A DNA stretch of 64,000 nt from Symmetrospora coprosmae (GCA_008802785.1 VUYT01000032.1:124001-188000); one strand, 5' to 3'; shown: positions 22,770-34,296, counted from the stretch's first letter. Notes: generated from the letters alone by a model not told the origin. Numbers and translations: made by a program.

Positions 22770-25700
22770 GGACATCTGCTGCTGCTGCTGCTGATAATAT
22801 TGTTGCTGCTGCTGCTGATGTTGCTGCTGCTGCATCATCTGAGCATTCGCCTCGTTTGATGCTTGCATCATCATGGATGAAGATGAGATAAAGGACGATG
22901 AGTTGACTGATGCATTGTCGAATGAGTCGTCGTTGCTGACGACCGAAGTCGTTTCGGTAGCGCTGGCGACGCTCGACGCCTTCTTGCGGTTCTTAGCAGT
23001 CGCGCTGCCCGCTCGGGAAGACCCAGCAGACGAAGGTGTCGTTGCAGACTTGGGGATCTTGCCCTTCTTGTAAAAGTTGCCTCCGCTGAACTGCTCTTCT
23101 GTGCCCGCCTGCACGGACCACAGACAACCTTTGCCCGGCTCGTCGGCTCCTCTCTGCGTTTTGACGAAGCACTCATTGAGCGAGAGGTTGTGCCGAATCG
23201 AGTTCTGCCAGCCCGCGTCTTGCTTCTTGTAGAACGGGTACACCGTCATGATGTAAGTGTAGATATCGGCGAGCGACATGCGCTTGTTGACGGTAGAGAA
23301 GATGGCCTGGCCGATGAGGGCAGCGTACGAGAACGGCGGCTTGGTCTTTCCGTCGTACACGCCAGGCTTGACCGCGGCGAGTTCGAAGCTAAGGGAGACA
23401 GGCGCCGTAGCGTCTTTGGAGACGCTTGTAGTAGACGGTGTTGCCGAAGTGTTGGATACTGCCGATCCGACCCTCTCCTTCTGCTTTTTGGGCGCCTTCT
23501 CCTTCTTGCGCGATTCCTTCTGGTTGGGAATGTATTGTGAATTGGCGCTCGTAGGTCTGGTAGGTGGCTCGACGCTTAGGTGCTGAATCTTTTCCGACGA
23601 ATAGGTCGACGTCAACTGCGTGGGTGCCGAGACGATAGTCTGGATGGGAGCCATCTCCTGGTGGTAGTACTGCTGGGACGACGGCTGAGAGGCGGTGACG
23701 TCCGAGTGCACTGACGACTGACTGCTCGTCTGCGATAGTGTTGGAAAGCCAGGGCCGCCGAATGGACCGCTCGGCTCCTGCTGCTGCGGCAGCAAATCAG
23801 GGTGGATAGCCGAGTTGCGGTAGAATTTTTGCGATGATGGTGTAAAGCCTGGGAAGGAGAGAGCGCGCGGTGGTGGCGACGAAGAGGAGGGCGATGGGGA
23901 GGCTTCGAAGTTCAGGACACGCTGTCTGGGAGACGTCAGATCGTATGACGCCTTCCGCTTTCTTGCGCTCCCACCGACGGAAAGATCAGATGAGGAGGCT
24001 GGGAGATTGGCTGATAGACCCGAAGTGCTTCTCTGCACGAATTGCCTCGGCGAGTCCAGCATTTGCGGTCGCTCTGATGGATAACGGTCGTCGTCGCTCA
24101 GCATCCGTATCTGTGCAAGCAGCGGGCTGGGGAGGTCATTGCCCGCGGACTAGCCGGGAGATGATATCAGGCATCAGCAACTGGGTGCCGGAACCAGGAG
24201 CCTATGGTCTTGCGCTCACCCGCAGCAATGCCGCCGTCCGTTCGTGCTGTATGCGAGGGGTAGAATGACCGCCGTTCTCGCCACTCTCGACGCGCCGATG
24301 AAGGGGCAGGTCATTATCTTCCTCCAGTATGCGATAGTCTTCGTAAGGCTGTCCGGAGCCCCGAAGAAGTGATGCCCGGTCGCCATCGTCGAAGCTCAAT
24401 TGCCGTGCCGGCGACGGTCGGGCCACTGCCAGATCGCCGCGAGCTGCAGATGCGGCTTTCGGGCTGGAGTTCGTCTCCATGAAGCGATCCAGCATGCCCT
24501 GGTTACGAGAGGTGCCGTAGCTCGGGATCCTTCGGTGCGTAGCCGTCGGACGCTGCTGACTGCCGGATGCGCGACCAGCAGACCGCGACGGACTGGCCGC
24601 GCTGGCATTGTACGAGAAGGCAGGGGCCAGGCCTAGCGATGCAGACGATGAAGACGAGCGCAGCAGCCTCGGATCAATCTCGTGAAGATCCCGACTGGGA
24701 GTGCCATCGCGCGCCTCTCCGCTGCCCGCTCGCGAGATCTGCTGGTGCCGGGCATCCGTGTCGAGATCCATCATCTCGTCCTGCTCGCCCAAGCCCAACC
24801 GCTCCCGGTGCCGGCGAATCTGAGCAGAGCTTTTGAGCGCAATGTCTTCGAGCCGTGTCCGGACCGGCGTGGTGGATTTGCCTCCGCGCGAGCCTGCTTC
24901 TGACGAAGATTGCTGCCGCGCTGTTGAGCCGGGTGAGGACCGCGAGGCGTCTGGGGAGGCTAGTCGAAGATGCGGGTCCGACGATGATCGGGCAGGCTGG
25001 CTGGGATGGTGAGCAGGCGGTGATGAAGGCGGGATGACCTGACTGCTGCGGTGCTCGGTGAAGGAGGGGCCGAGTGTCAACGGGATCCTGCGAGTGTCAG
25101 GCTGAACGGGAGATGCGGCTAGCATGCCAAGGGCAGTGGCCGCAGCATTCGCGGCAGTGAAGGAGTTGTCGCCGCTGCTGCCACTTCCGCCTGGACCCAT
25201 CCCGGATGCACTGCGCGACATTGGCGTCTGTGCTCTGCTCTTTCCGGAATGTCCTGCGCCAATCTCCTCATCCTCGCCGGCCGATGTCGCTGGCGAGCCC
25301 TGGGAATCGGGCGAAGCTCCACGATCGTCCGTAGCGGTCGACGATACGGACGTGCGCAAAGTGGATGCGGAGGGTGTGGACGAATCGGTATTTGAGGCGA
25401 CCGAGATCATCGACGAGGCGTGCGAGCGTGAAAGAGTGCTGCGAGCGCCACTGTTGCTATTGATGAACAGCTTCGGCAGGGAGTCGAGCGATTGTGAGCG
25501 GGAGTCGGCGGGGAGAGATGCATCACCCGGGCTCTTCCAAGAGGCCGGGGCATTGCCGGCCGCGCTGCCTTTAAGCATATCCATTAGATGTGCGCGCGTT
25601 TTTTCGTAGTCGTCTTTCGAGATACCTGCAGCAATTGCACGGTCCATTGCCGTCTGCTGGGCAGCAGCCGATAGGTGGAGGGTATGGGCAACCGTCTCTG

Positions 25701-26265
25701 GCAGGCTTCCTTCGCTGAGGAGGGCGCGATCGCCGACCGGCAGGTGGTATGCGGCTTGCGAGTATTGACTTGGCTTCTTTGAGGATGCGGGCTTGCTTGC
25801 TGATGTGAGTGACGTCCTCGATGGGGTAGGGATCATCGGCGAGGACGACGAGGGCGGCAGCTTTGCGGCTCCTGTCGTGAAGACCAGGGAAGGGGTGTCG
25901 ATAAGAGATGGTTCGACACTCTGGTATGGACTACTGCTGCTGGCTGTGGTTGTCGCGCTCTTCTCAACCATCTGCGACAGTTGCAGTGATGTCGTCGTTG
26001 ACGGTGGAGGCGCGTAGCCAAAAGGGCCTGGCCGATACGCGCTGTCAAGGTCGTCTAGATGTAGGCTACTACCCTGTGATAGGTTGAGGTAGCTGCTGCA
26101 GCTGAATGACGAGTCGATGGCAGCGAGGTCACCGACGTGAAAGGTGCTGGCGGTCTCGGACTCGAGGCCGACACTCCGAAAGAGGCCAGCGCTGTCGGAG
26201 AGCATGGCCGCCCAGTAATCAGCATCGAGCTCCGTGAATGAGGGTGACTGGTGGTGGAGCATCAT
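21209..26265 (-). CDS. Forkhead (winged-helix) transcription factor, very large
   Basis: Exons 26265-24220, 24110-22428 and 22366-21209 give 1628 residues. The first 680 are Ser-rich and disordered. The forkhead domain lies at about 940-1030: KPPFSYAALIGQAIFSTVNK, then MSLADIYTYIMTVYPF, WQNSIRHNLSLNECF and GKGCLWSV. Helix 3 (NSIRHNLSLN) is canonical, so it should bind RTAAAYA sites. A poly-Gln block (about 1125-1185) and a Ser/Thr/Pro tail follow. I see no FHA domain, unlike yeast Fkh1/2. The 109-nt first intron keeps frame. If it is not spliced, there could be two genes, with the forkhead protein starting at the ATG at 24104. A GTAAACAA site lies in its own long leader. Confidence 0.82.
22723..22836. 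repeat. CAG/CTG tract coding for poly-Gln
   Basis: A broken run of CTG/TTG triplets on the plus strand encodes a Gln-rich block in the forkhead protein, including an uninterrupted stretch at about 22741-22769. Confidence 0.85.
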
Positions 26266-27984
26266 GGTGCGCCCTCTCCTCCTCCTCCTCCTCTCTCGTT
26301 CCCTGTCTGCCTCTGCCTGCTTCCTTGCGCCCGGAGAGTGCGGCAGATCCGACGAGGGTGAAGACGGGACACACGGAGCTCTCTGGACCAAAGCAGGAGC
26401 GAGACGACGACAAGCCGGGCAGATGGAACCACTCACTGTCGAAATCAAAAGCAGAGGGGCCGCACTCCTCGTTCGTTCCTTCTCTGCGGGCGGGCACGCT
26501 GGCACCCCCTTTCCTCTTCCTTTCTCCCTCTGCGGTCCTCCTGAGCCAGAGCCAGAGCAGCGCGCGCGTGCGCAGGCCAGTCAGAATCGTAAAGCGGGAG
26601 AGAGGGGCACAGAAACCCGGACGGCATTGGCAATACGGTCGAGAAATGCGGGATTGCGCGACGATGCAGTGATGGATGGAAGGTGATGGCAAGGGATGTC
26701 GTGTCAGCTTTCCTTCACATTATGTTCGACGTCGCCCAGCGGTGTCTCCTGCCCGCTGTCGCCTCCCCAACGCACCTGACGGGGGACGAGGTCTGCCCTG
26801 CAAGCTGCCCTGCTGCTGCTACACAGTGTCCAAGCTGCCTGCGCGTGGCGACGAGTGTGGTCGTATAGACGCTGCTGCTAGTGTGCGACGACGCGTCCGC
26901 GGCAGTCCCTCCTGGCTGCTTGCTTGCTTGCTTGTCCTGCTGCGCTGACAGGACCGTCGCGGATGGAAAGTGCAGGATCCACCCAAAGGACTGCACAGCG
27001 AGGAACGATGCTGACGTGCTGCGACTAATTCTGCGCAGAGTAGTCTGCCCCTGTCTCCCCTCTCTGACGTGCAAGTGATGTGGGAAGGAGGGCAGCCAGC
27101 CCACTTAACCCGTCTCTGCGCCCTTCCCCCGCGACTGCTCGAGTGCCGCCGCCTCCTCCCCGCTACCGCCGCCGCGTGCGTGCCTCTCCGCCCTGGCAGA
27201 ATTGAGACGCGTCTCAAACGCAAAGTGGCCATGCGGAAGACAGCGGCAGCAGCTACATACATACAGGCGGACTACGGTACACATCACTACGTTGTCTACG
27301 ATCTCACACATCTGGGCTACCCCCTCTCCCCTGCTCTTCTCCAGCAAGGTCTTCGAGCTGCATCATGACAGGACGTTCACGACGCGTCGTTCCGCCTTTG
27401 GCTCTTTTTCGCCACCGCCGCTTCCTCGTCAGACTTCGCGCCCACCGCTTCTTCGCCGGGCCCCGTTGTTGATGGTAAACAAACAACAACAAGGGCCGAT
27501 GACAGGACGGATGTTTGGCGATGCACTGGCCTCTCGCAGCGCCTTCGTCTGGTCATTGCCACGTTTTGCGAATGCTCGGAGGGTTGGAGGGTGGATGGCA
27601 GCTGGCCGGGGAACGATCAGGGTGAAGGGGATTGACGAAGCTCAAGCAGTCTTTGCGACGAGTGATCATCCGGATGTGCTTTCGGGCGCAACTTAGCTTG
27701 TACACAGCGAGCATGGCATTATGGTATCGTCGTTATGATCAGGTGGTGCTAAACAGTCGTGAGCGAGACGTGGTTGACTACGACGTTCATTGAGGTCTGA
27801 CGCGGCGAAGCGTAAAGAGGCCTTGGTGCCGGGAGCTCCACATCGAAGACAGCTCAGTAGCCAAGCGGATCCATATGCGGCATGTGCATCGACGGATGGA
27901 CCAAGTGCTCGTCTGCCAGACCGCGATGCGAGTGAGGGATGTCGGCTGCTTTTCAGCGTCCAGCTTACCTGTCCTTCATCCCCT
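26266..27984. promoter_or_regulatory. Long upstream region of the forkhead gene
   Basis: At 1.7 kb this is the longest gene-free stretch in the window. It starts with a GA-rich (coding-strand) tract at about 26270-26330, has a TGCT repeat near 26917-26935 and a forkhead-type site at 27475-27482. The frame of the forkhead protein is open upstream to 26505 but lacks conserved sequence. It also holds the 3' end of the small coiled-coil gene. No other gene seen. Confidence 0.5.
27475..27482 (+). promoter_or_regulatory. Forkhead-type binding site GTAAACAA
   Basis: An exact match to the RTAAAYA core flanked by further ACAAC repeats, about 1.2 kb upstream of the start codon of the forkhead gene. 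Autoregulation is inference from position only. Confidence 0.35.
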
Positions 27985-28993
27985 TCAAACGCTTGACTCC
28001 TGTTCCGACTCACACAGGGATCGCTCGTAGAGAGCGTCCGGACCATTCAGGGGAACATCGAGATCCATGAGCTCGTTGAAGGTGGCCGAGCTGAACAGAG
28101 GCGACATCATCGGAGAGCCGATGTGATTCATCGAGTCGAGACCCGAGCCGAGGCCGTGCATGCCGTGCATGTGGTTCCCAAACAGGGCCTGTGCGAAGAG
28201 AGCCTGATCATTGATCTGTTGAGCGGCGCCACTGACACCGACGCTAACTTACCCCGTGCGTGTGCGATGCACCGAAAGACATGGGCAGTGCTTGGTGGGC
28301 GAGGCTGTCCTGCAAGCGCATCTGGACGAGTGAGGCGCAGAATCAGCATTTGCTATGCGGCCCGTCCCTAATTCTCAACAACTCACACTCTGAAGGGCTG
28401 TGTTGTTGTGCCGCCTGACGTCTTGCTCCTTCAGCGCGGCGAGCCGCTCCTGGACCTGCATGTCGAGCATGGCCTCCTGGCCGACCATCCCAAGCGGCAT
28501 TCCCGCCCCAATGCCGTGTCCCAGGGCGTGCGGGAGAGCGCCCAGCATGCCCCGGTGCGGAAGCATGGACGCAGCGTGGGCGTGAGACTGGAGATGGGCG
28601 AGGTCGCGCGCCTGGTACGCTGCAGCTGTCGTGTGCTGCAGCATCCGGATCCGCTGCATCATCACGGCGTTCTCCTGCGCGCGCCTCGCAGACCGCTGCG
28701 CCCGTCCCGCGACCGTCTCGAGCTCCTTGAGCAGTCGCGCGTCGTCGTCCATCCGCTGCTCGAGCCTGTCCTGCTCGCTGCGCAGGTGAGCAACCTCACC
28801 CTCGCGGATCCGCTGGTCCATCGGTTTCGCATGCCTGCATGTGGGTCCACACAGCAAGCAGCGCAGATCCGAACGCAAATGGACGACGTCAGCCCCGTCA
28901 TTATATCACGAGGTCCAGACGCCGCCTTGCTGCAGGCGTGCGGTCTTCCGCCGTCACTCACCAGGCCCTGGCGCGCACAAGTGGTGCCGTCAT
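27985..28993 (-). CDS. Small coiled-coil protein of unknown function (copy B)
   Basis: Exons 28993-28962, 28834-28387, 28321-28253 and 28203-27985 join to 255 residues with GT..AG at every junction. Residues 18-95 form a strong charged coiled coil (QRIREGEVAHLRSEQDRLE, then RLLKELETVAGRAQ and MMQRIRML). The second half is His/Met/Gly-rich (HAHAASMLPHRGMLGALP, MHGMHGLGSGL) and ends in an acidic tail (CESEQESSV). I recognise no family. It resembles the neighbouring gene upstream in start (MT..., AKxxDQ), coil and a shared M-[LM]-x-R-[VI]-R block, so the two may be old tandem copies. Start and first short exon are the least sure parts. Confidence 0.55.
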
Positions 28994-29568
28994 GGCTGCT
29001 TGTCTTGCCGGGAACTCGTTCCCAGCGCTACTGTGATGTACCGCAATGGTAGGTAAGAAGCAGAACACCGCAGCCGTCCGTGACTGTCGGCTGCGAGCAC
29101 ATTCCCCGACTCTACTGGGAACCCCTGTTTGGGCGCCCGACGGCCCGCTCGCGGAGATTCATGGCCCTACCAAAAGCGGAGATGCTGGCGAGAAGATCAC
29201 ACGTATGCGTTGCAAGCAGACAAGAACAGAGGCTTTAAGGATAGGCAGCTACACTCGAGAGATAGGAGTATGTAAACGGGCTGCGCGCGACTGTGGTCGT
29301 TGAGCTGAGCGTCCGTCAGACGAGCTCATATTTCGATGGAGGCACGTCGCCCAGAGACGACAGCCGGGCTGATAGAGCCGTTTCAGCCTCGCGCTATGTG
29401 TGTGCATGCATGTTCCGATGACGGGGACCCTCACTGCGCATCAGGGGTGAGGTCCAAGGGCGTTCAAGAAGCCAGCTCGCGCGGCCAATGATCGCCTAGA
29501 TAGCCAGATCGAGGTGTAAAGACAGTTGCTGATGCCGCAATGTACGGTGACTGAAAGCGTGAAGTGAC
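28994..29568. other. Intergenic between the two small coiled-coil genes
   Basis: I found no convincing exon here, although a single large gene spanning both copies cannot be ruled out. Confidence 0.4.
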
Positions 29569-30331
29569 TCAGCCTTGTCTCAGTGTTCGGGAAACGCCGA
29601 AATGGCTCACGTAGGGATTATCGACCAGGTTGGTTATTTGCCGAGGCATCATGTCGCATCCGCGCAAACCTGGATGGTCCGCAAACAGGGATTCACGTCG
29701 CAACCTTGTCGACTGCTCCACCATGCGCCGGCCCTGCTCGATCTCGGCCTGGATGGATGTAAACGTGGCCCGTGTCAGTACCGATCTGGTACGGCTCTAA
29801 GTAGACCACCACAGCTCTGGGTTATCTCCCTAGCGCCAGAGAGTACGCACAATGGCGAGATCCCTTTCCACTGTCCTGTTCCGCCGCATCTCCTATTCCC
29901 GCCAAACCATGTGCGCGTAGCCGCATCTCCTGGCCGGCTGGAAGAGCTGACTCCGACCTCCGTCGGTCGGCTGCGAACTGCAGCTGATTCGGCATGATTA
30001 AATTATGTAGTCCGGAAGACATGTGTAGGCGATGGTCGTACATGTATGCGCCTGGGTGGGATGGAGCAAAGGGCTGCGCATATGCGCCCCGCATCGTTAT
30101 TGTTACCCCTCCGAGTGAGTGCCTCCGATGCAAGCGATCTTCCAAGTCGAGTGCGGCCAGGTGCTGGCTCTGCAGCTCGATGTTCCGTACGCGGTTCAGC
30201 ATCTGTCGCTCGTGCCTGATCTGCTGGTAGGCATCATACCGTTCGAATGCCATGGCGGTGTCGAGCTCCAGCAGCTGCTGGTCATACGACTTGGCCTGCC
30301 TGGATGGGGCGTGGGAGCGTTGGCAGGTCAT
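29569..30331 (-). CDS. Small coiled-coil protein of unknown function (copy A)
   Basis: Proposed exons 30331-30107, 29892-29851 and 29748-29569 give 148 residues. Exon 1 is a charged helix (YDQQLLELDTAMAFERYDAY, QQIRHERQMLNRVRNI). Exons 2 and 3 continue as a coil (TVERDLAI, AEIEQGRRMVEQSTRLRRES) and end in LRQG. The donor of intron 1 (GTAACA) is weak and exon 1 stays open past it, so the join is tentative; an unspliced reading or a longer gene is possible. The resemblance to copy B suggests duplication. No family recognised. Confidence 0.4.
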
Positions 30332-31013
30332 TAGACGTATAGAGTGTCGCTTTCGACATATACTAGCCGCCTGCTCACCAGGTCCGGGCTCGGAGACGGC
30401 CTGACATGTGAAATCAGTGCTGCAGGCGCTTCAAGCGTCCCTTCATACGCGCCTCAACAGGCGCGGGAGCTGCAGCCCAAAGCGTCGATTCTCATGGGAA
30501 GAAAAGAGAGGTACGGAAAAGTGCAAGATGTTCTGATTTCCCATGAAAGGTGGCCCGCCTTCGGATCGTCTCGTTGACGGGACGGGACCCAAAGACCGAA
30601 GCTCAGGTTTGGGCGCCGAGGAGTTCGTCACGTCTTCGTGATGATGTCAGATCGGCCGAGCACGCCCCTGCATTGCGGCGGCACTCGGATGCGGAAGCGT
30701 TGACGGTCTTCGGGCTCAGGCTTGCCGAACATGTCAGTCGTGCAGAGGGGTGGCCAGATTGCCCGCCGCTTGCGCGCACACCGAGATCAAGCAGGACCCA
30801 CTCAGGAAGCAAGCGCAGATCCCAAGCGACGAAAGATGGTCCACGCAATGCTGCGTATGGGCTGATGTTGCATATTATTACTCTGACATTGGCGAAGTGT
30901 GATCAACGCTGTCATCGCTACGGTATGTAAATGAGATTATGGAGTATGTCTATGGATGTTCAAGAGGAACAACCCGCCCAGCATGAAACGGGATGTCAAC
31001 GCGAGGGAGTCGC
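30332..31013. other. Intergenic region, no gene seen
   Basis: Contains the promoter of copy A and the 3' end of the rhodopsin gene. A plus-strand frame at 30550-30930 shows no family features. Confidence 0.5.
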
Positions 31014-32373
31014 TTAGACGGCAGTGACGTTGGACGTCCTGTCGGGCGAGCCAGCAACGTGCATCTGGCCAGGGTAGGTTCCAGTGCCCGGAGCTCCGTG
31101 AGAGTGGGCATCAGCGCCTACGTTGCCGGCAGGAACCGAGTGGGCTCCAGGGGCACGCTTCTCGGCGACAACGGGACCGTGGTAGGACTGAGCAGCGGCT
31201 CCCGGAACGTGGGCGTAGGCGCTGTAGTGACCGCTCTGCAGCTGGAAGGACTCGTAGGGGACGGATCGGAGGCTGAAGAGGTGGTAGATGAGGAAGACAG
31301 GCTTGGCGATCACGTCGAGAACACCGTAGAAAATCATCTCGGAGTCCGGGGTGATGACGTTGCCTGTTTGTGGAGACTTGGTCAGTATGACAATCAGCGG
31401 ATGAGAATGGAAGAGCACGCACCACCGTCGGCAAGTCCCCAGGCAATCGGGTAGAGGAACCAGAGGATGGAGAGGATAAGGGCAGACGTAGTGTATGCCT
31501 TGTATGCCTGGGTGCCGAGACCCTTTGCCGCCTTCCTTGCGGGGAAAATGAGCTGGTACGTGATGAAAATCTCCGCAATGCAGGCTCCGGTGAAGTAGCC
31601 CCACTTGTAGCTCGACGGCACAAGGGATCCGACAAGACCACCGATGATCATGATGAGCTACGTGGAGGGGTTGATGACCCAATCAGCGGCATGCCTGACG
31701 GTGGTCAAGGAGGGAGGAAACGACTCACGTCGAAGAAGATGATGAGGACAATGTCTCCAGTGGGAAGTCCGGTGGCGAGAAGCAGCTCGAGGAGGAGGAG
31801 CGGGGTGGTGATGACCCAGTCGATATACCGGACGTACCAGATCGAGCGGGTGTATGGGTTGATGGCCTCGTTCGTGAACAGGTTGCCTCGGTATCGGACA
31901 AACTCGACGTAGACGGGCGTGGAGCCGAGGTCGCTCGCCATCGAAAAGTATGCGAAGGAAGCAGTGAAGAGGATAAAGACGCCGATGTAGTGGAACGCTC
32001 GGGTTCCGACTGCAGTGTGGCGAAAGCAGCAGGGGAGGCAGCGGGAGAGGTAGCGGAATTACCAGCGGAAGGGAGAACGGTAAAGATCAAGTCAGTCACA
32101 CAAGCTCCGATATGCTCCAGCATGTATAAAATGCCCAGAGGCTCGAATTGACTCACCTGGCCTAGAGAGACCCCATGCAAGGACTCCGACGCCCGATGCG
32201 AGCATGATGGCAAAGGCAGCCCAGAGCCAGTCGGTACCTCGCACCGTGATGTCGGCATTGGCGACCGTAGGGTTTGCGTCGAGAGAGCCACCGGTCTCTC
32301 CGTTGACACCCTGTGCGGCAACGAGCTGGGTCGAGGCCGCGAGGATGAGCGCGACGATGGACTCGGAAAACAT
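31014..32373 (-). CDS. Microbial (type 1) rhodopsin, probable light-driven proton pump
   Basis: Exons 32373-32157, 32009-31729, 31657-31423 and 31363-31014 give 360 residues. After a likely signal-like N-terminus (IVALILAASTQLVAAQ) come seven membrane helices. Helix C reads YVRYIDWVITTPLLLLEL. Arg133 and Asp136 match Arg82 and Asp85 (proton acceptor) of bacteriorhodopsin, and Glu147 sits where Asp96 (proton donor) lies. Helix G has LDVIAKP with Asp261 and the retinal Schiff-base Lys265, matching Asp212 and Lys216. With acceptor and a carboxylate donor present, outward proton pumping is predicted, as in fungal CarO-like opsins. HSP30/YRO2-type relatives without retinal lack the Lys. The 90-residue Gly/His/Ala-rich tail is unusual in length. 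No carotenoid gene lies nearby. Confidence 0.92.
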
Positions 32374-33591
32374 CGTGACGGATCTAGGGGGCACGAGAGT
32401 AGCGGAAGGGTGGCGACAAGTCTTGACAGAGATGATGGAGAACGCAGAAGACAAGAGAGAGCGAGAGAGAGGAGCAGACGACAGCTTCCATTACAACGCC
32501 TTCGTCAGCGGGATTTTCGACGCAACCAGTCTAAAATTGGTGGGATGACCACAGCTGCCGCTAAAAGACCGCGCCGGTGGCGAGTGCTTTTTGCGCCCCT
32601 GACGTCAGGCACTGATGCGCAACGCGAGCGAGCTCGGGCTCGGACCTGACCCCTTCGATGCATTCGGCCACGATGAAAAGCTGCTCGCACGCTGTGAATA
32701 AACCACCCCAGACCATCGAGTCGCCTCGGATGTGTGTACTTACGTATGGCGGTCCTCGGACGTGACGATATCCCTCTCTATGTGGGCGTTCTGACCATGG
32801 CCGTCGAGCTCTTTCGAGTCGGGCGGGCCTAGCTGCTGTCCTGAGGATCTCCGAGGAATCGCAGATCCAATCGATGCACTTTGTCAGCGACAAACACGTG
32901 ATCTACTTGTCGCCGTCGAGTCGTCCTGCAAAGAGAGCCTTCATCGATGTCTCGCCCACGCAAGATGTCCAGGACATGACGATCCTCCTAGCTGCGAATA
33001 ACCTCTGACGAAGAGGGTCGGAGTGCAGCGATCTTTCAGGTTGCGATCCATTGCCGCATCAGAGGATCTTCAGGCCCGCGGCCCGGATCTTCCCAGCTTG
33101 CTACGAGTAGTAGGAGGCACGATGGCGCAGCGCAGGAAGCAGCACATCAGATAACGGGTGTGGTACCGCGAGGATACAGTGGCATTGCTAGGTGGCTCTC
33201 CGCTGACTCTGAGAAGCTGGGCAACCTGACTATGCAGGCCGGGGAATGGTTGCCTAAAGCTGTCCGAACATGTTGCGACAATGCTGCGGCTGCAGCATAG
33301 CACTGGAGGCCATAGCTACGAGCGCCTGCTCACTTATCCGGGGTCAACATTTGATACACTGTCGCGAATATACCGGCCAAGCATCGCCAGGAAACGCGAG
33401 TACCGAGACCCTGTTGGTTGCGAGACTTGAAAGACCTGACTGCGGCTGCATCCCCCCAGAGGAAAGCCTCAAAATGGAAGACCTGGCTTCAACGCCGCTT
33501 TTGCGGATCCCCGTGCCTGTGCGCGAAGGGAGGGAGACACCGTGATTAGCATAGACTCCTCGGCTGCGCCGTGCAGCGGGAAACCGAACGA
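32374..33591. other. Intergenic: rhodopsin promoter region
   Basis: This 1.2 kb stretch lies upstream of the rhodopsin (-) and downstream of mL59 (-). It has only short frames with no conserved features. An opsin gene might be light-controlled from here, but I identified no known site. Confidence 0.5.
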
Positions 33592-34296
33592 CTAGCTTCT
33601 TTCCCACGACAGGCTCTCACTCAAGCCCACCTTTTGATATTCGGCAATCCTTGCCGGCATGCTGCGTAGCTTTTCCTCGCGTTGCAGCCGCATTGTCTCC
33701 TTCTGGCGCTCCCACTTGTGCCCCTTGTTGCCCTTCCTGAGCCTGGCCTGCGCCCATGCGCTGGCAGTCGTCGCGCGGTCCAGCAGCTGCACGCCAGACT
33801 CCTCTGCTTCTGTTGGCGCTGCTGCCTTGGCTCTCGGCGGCTGTGCGGGTGCAGAGCTGCCTGGCAAGCGCGTTTTGGGCCCTTCCGGCAGGGTCCAAGC
33901 CGAGGGTTGCGATAGGTTCTGTTGCGCCAGCGAAGCGACGGTGTATGGCGCTCCACCTGACTGCACGACCTGCAGAGCTCGGAGAAGCTGCTGCTGGCGG
34001 CGCAACGAGTATAGCGGACGTAGGGATTTTGTCCTGCCCGATGTCGACGCGGCGCGCTGCCGCAGGAACGGGTTGTTCGCTTTGGTCCATTGGATGGCAG
34101 GAGGGGCGAAGGCGTCAAGTGTATCAACGGCTCCCGAGGTGGAAGGGCTCGGCTCGCTGCGCGTTGTTGCCGTCGTCGACGAGCTGGGTGATGTATCGGG
34201 TTGAGCCGTGATGGGAGCGGCTTTTGCGGCAGCAGAGGCCAGTCGCGCCGACTCGCGAGCGTAGAAGCGCTGGAGCAGCTGTACTGACTTTGCCAT
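33592..34296 (-). CDS. Mitochondrial large-subunit ribosomal protein mL59 (MRPL25-like)
   Basis: A single exon of 234 residues starting MAKSVQLLQRFYARESA; an in-frame ATG six codons upstream (34314) is also possible. Features of the family are the basic N-terminus, a YSLRRQQQLLRAL block and the C-terminal GHKWERQKETMRLQREEKL followed by MPARIAEY. mL59 is a fungal-type protein of the mitoribosome large subunit. The middle is Ala/Pro-rich. The next gene upstream on the same strand (the kinase) ends 182 nt away. Identification rests on pattern memory of the C-terminal block and is fairly good. Confidence 0.72.
   Translation of the reverse strand: MAKSVQLLQRFYARESARLASAAAKAAPITAQPDTSPSSSTTATTRSEPSPSTSGAVDTLDAFAPPAIQWTKANNPFLRQRAASTSGRTKSLRPLYSLRRQQQLLRALQVVQSGGAPYTVASLAQQNLSQPSAWTLPEGPKTRLPGSSAPAQPPRAKAAAPTEAEESGVQLLDRATTASAWAQARLRKGNKGHKWERQKETMRLQREEKLRSMPARIAEYQKVGLSESLSWERS

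Noticed and set aside
28994-29568. Joining the two small coiled-coil genes into one
   Set aside because: The GTGAGC at the end of copy A found no acceptor giving an open frame into copy B; kept apart, with low confidence.
30550-30930. Plus-strand frame of 126 residues downstream of the rhodopsin gene
   Set aside because: No conserved motif, and composition like other random frames in the window.
32561-32893. Minus-strand frame of 110 residues upstream of the rhodopsin
   Set aside because: No features or splice context; treated as promoter sequence.
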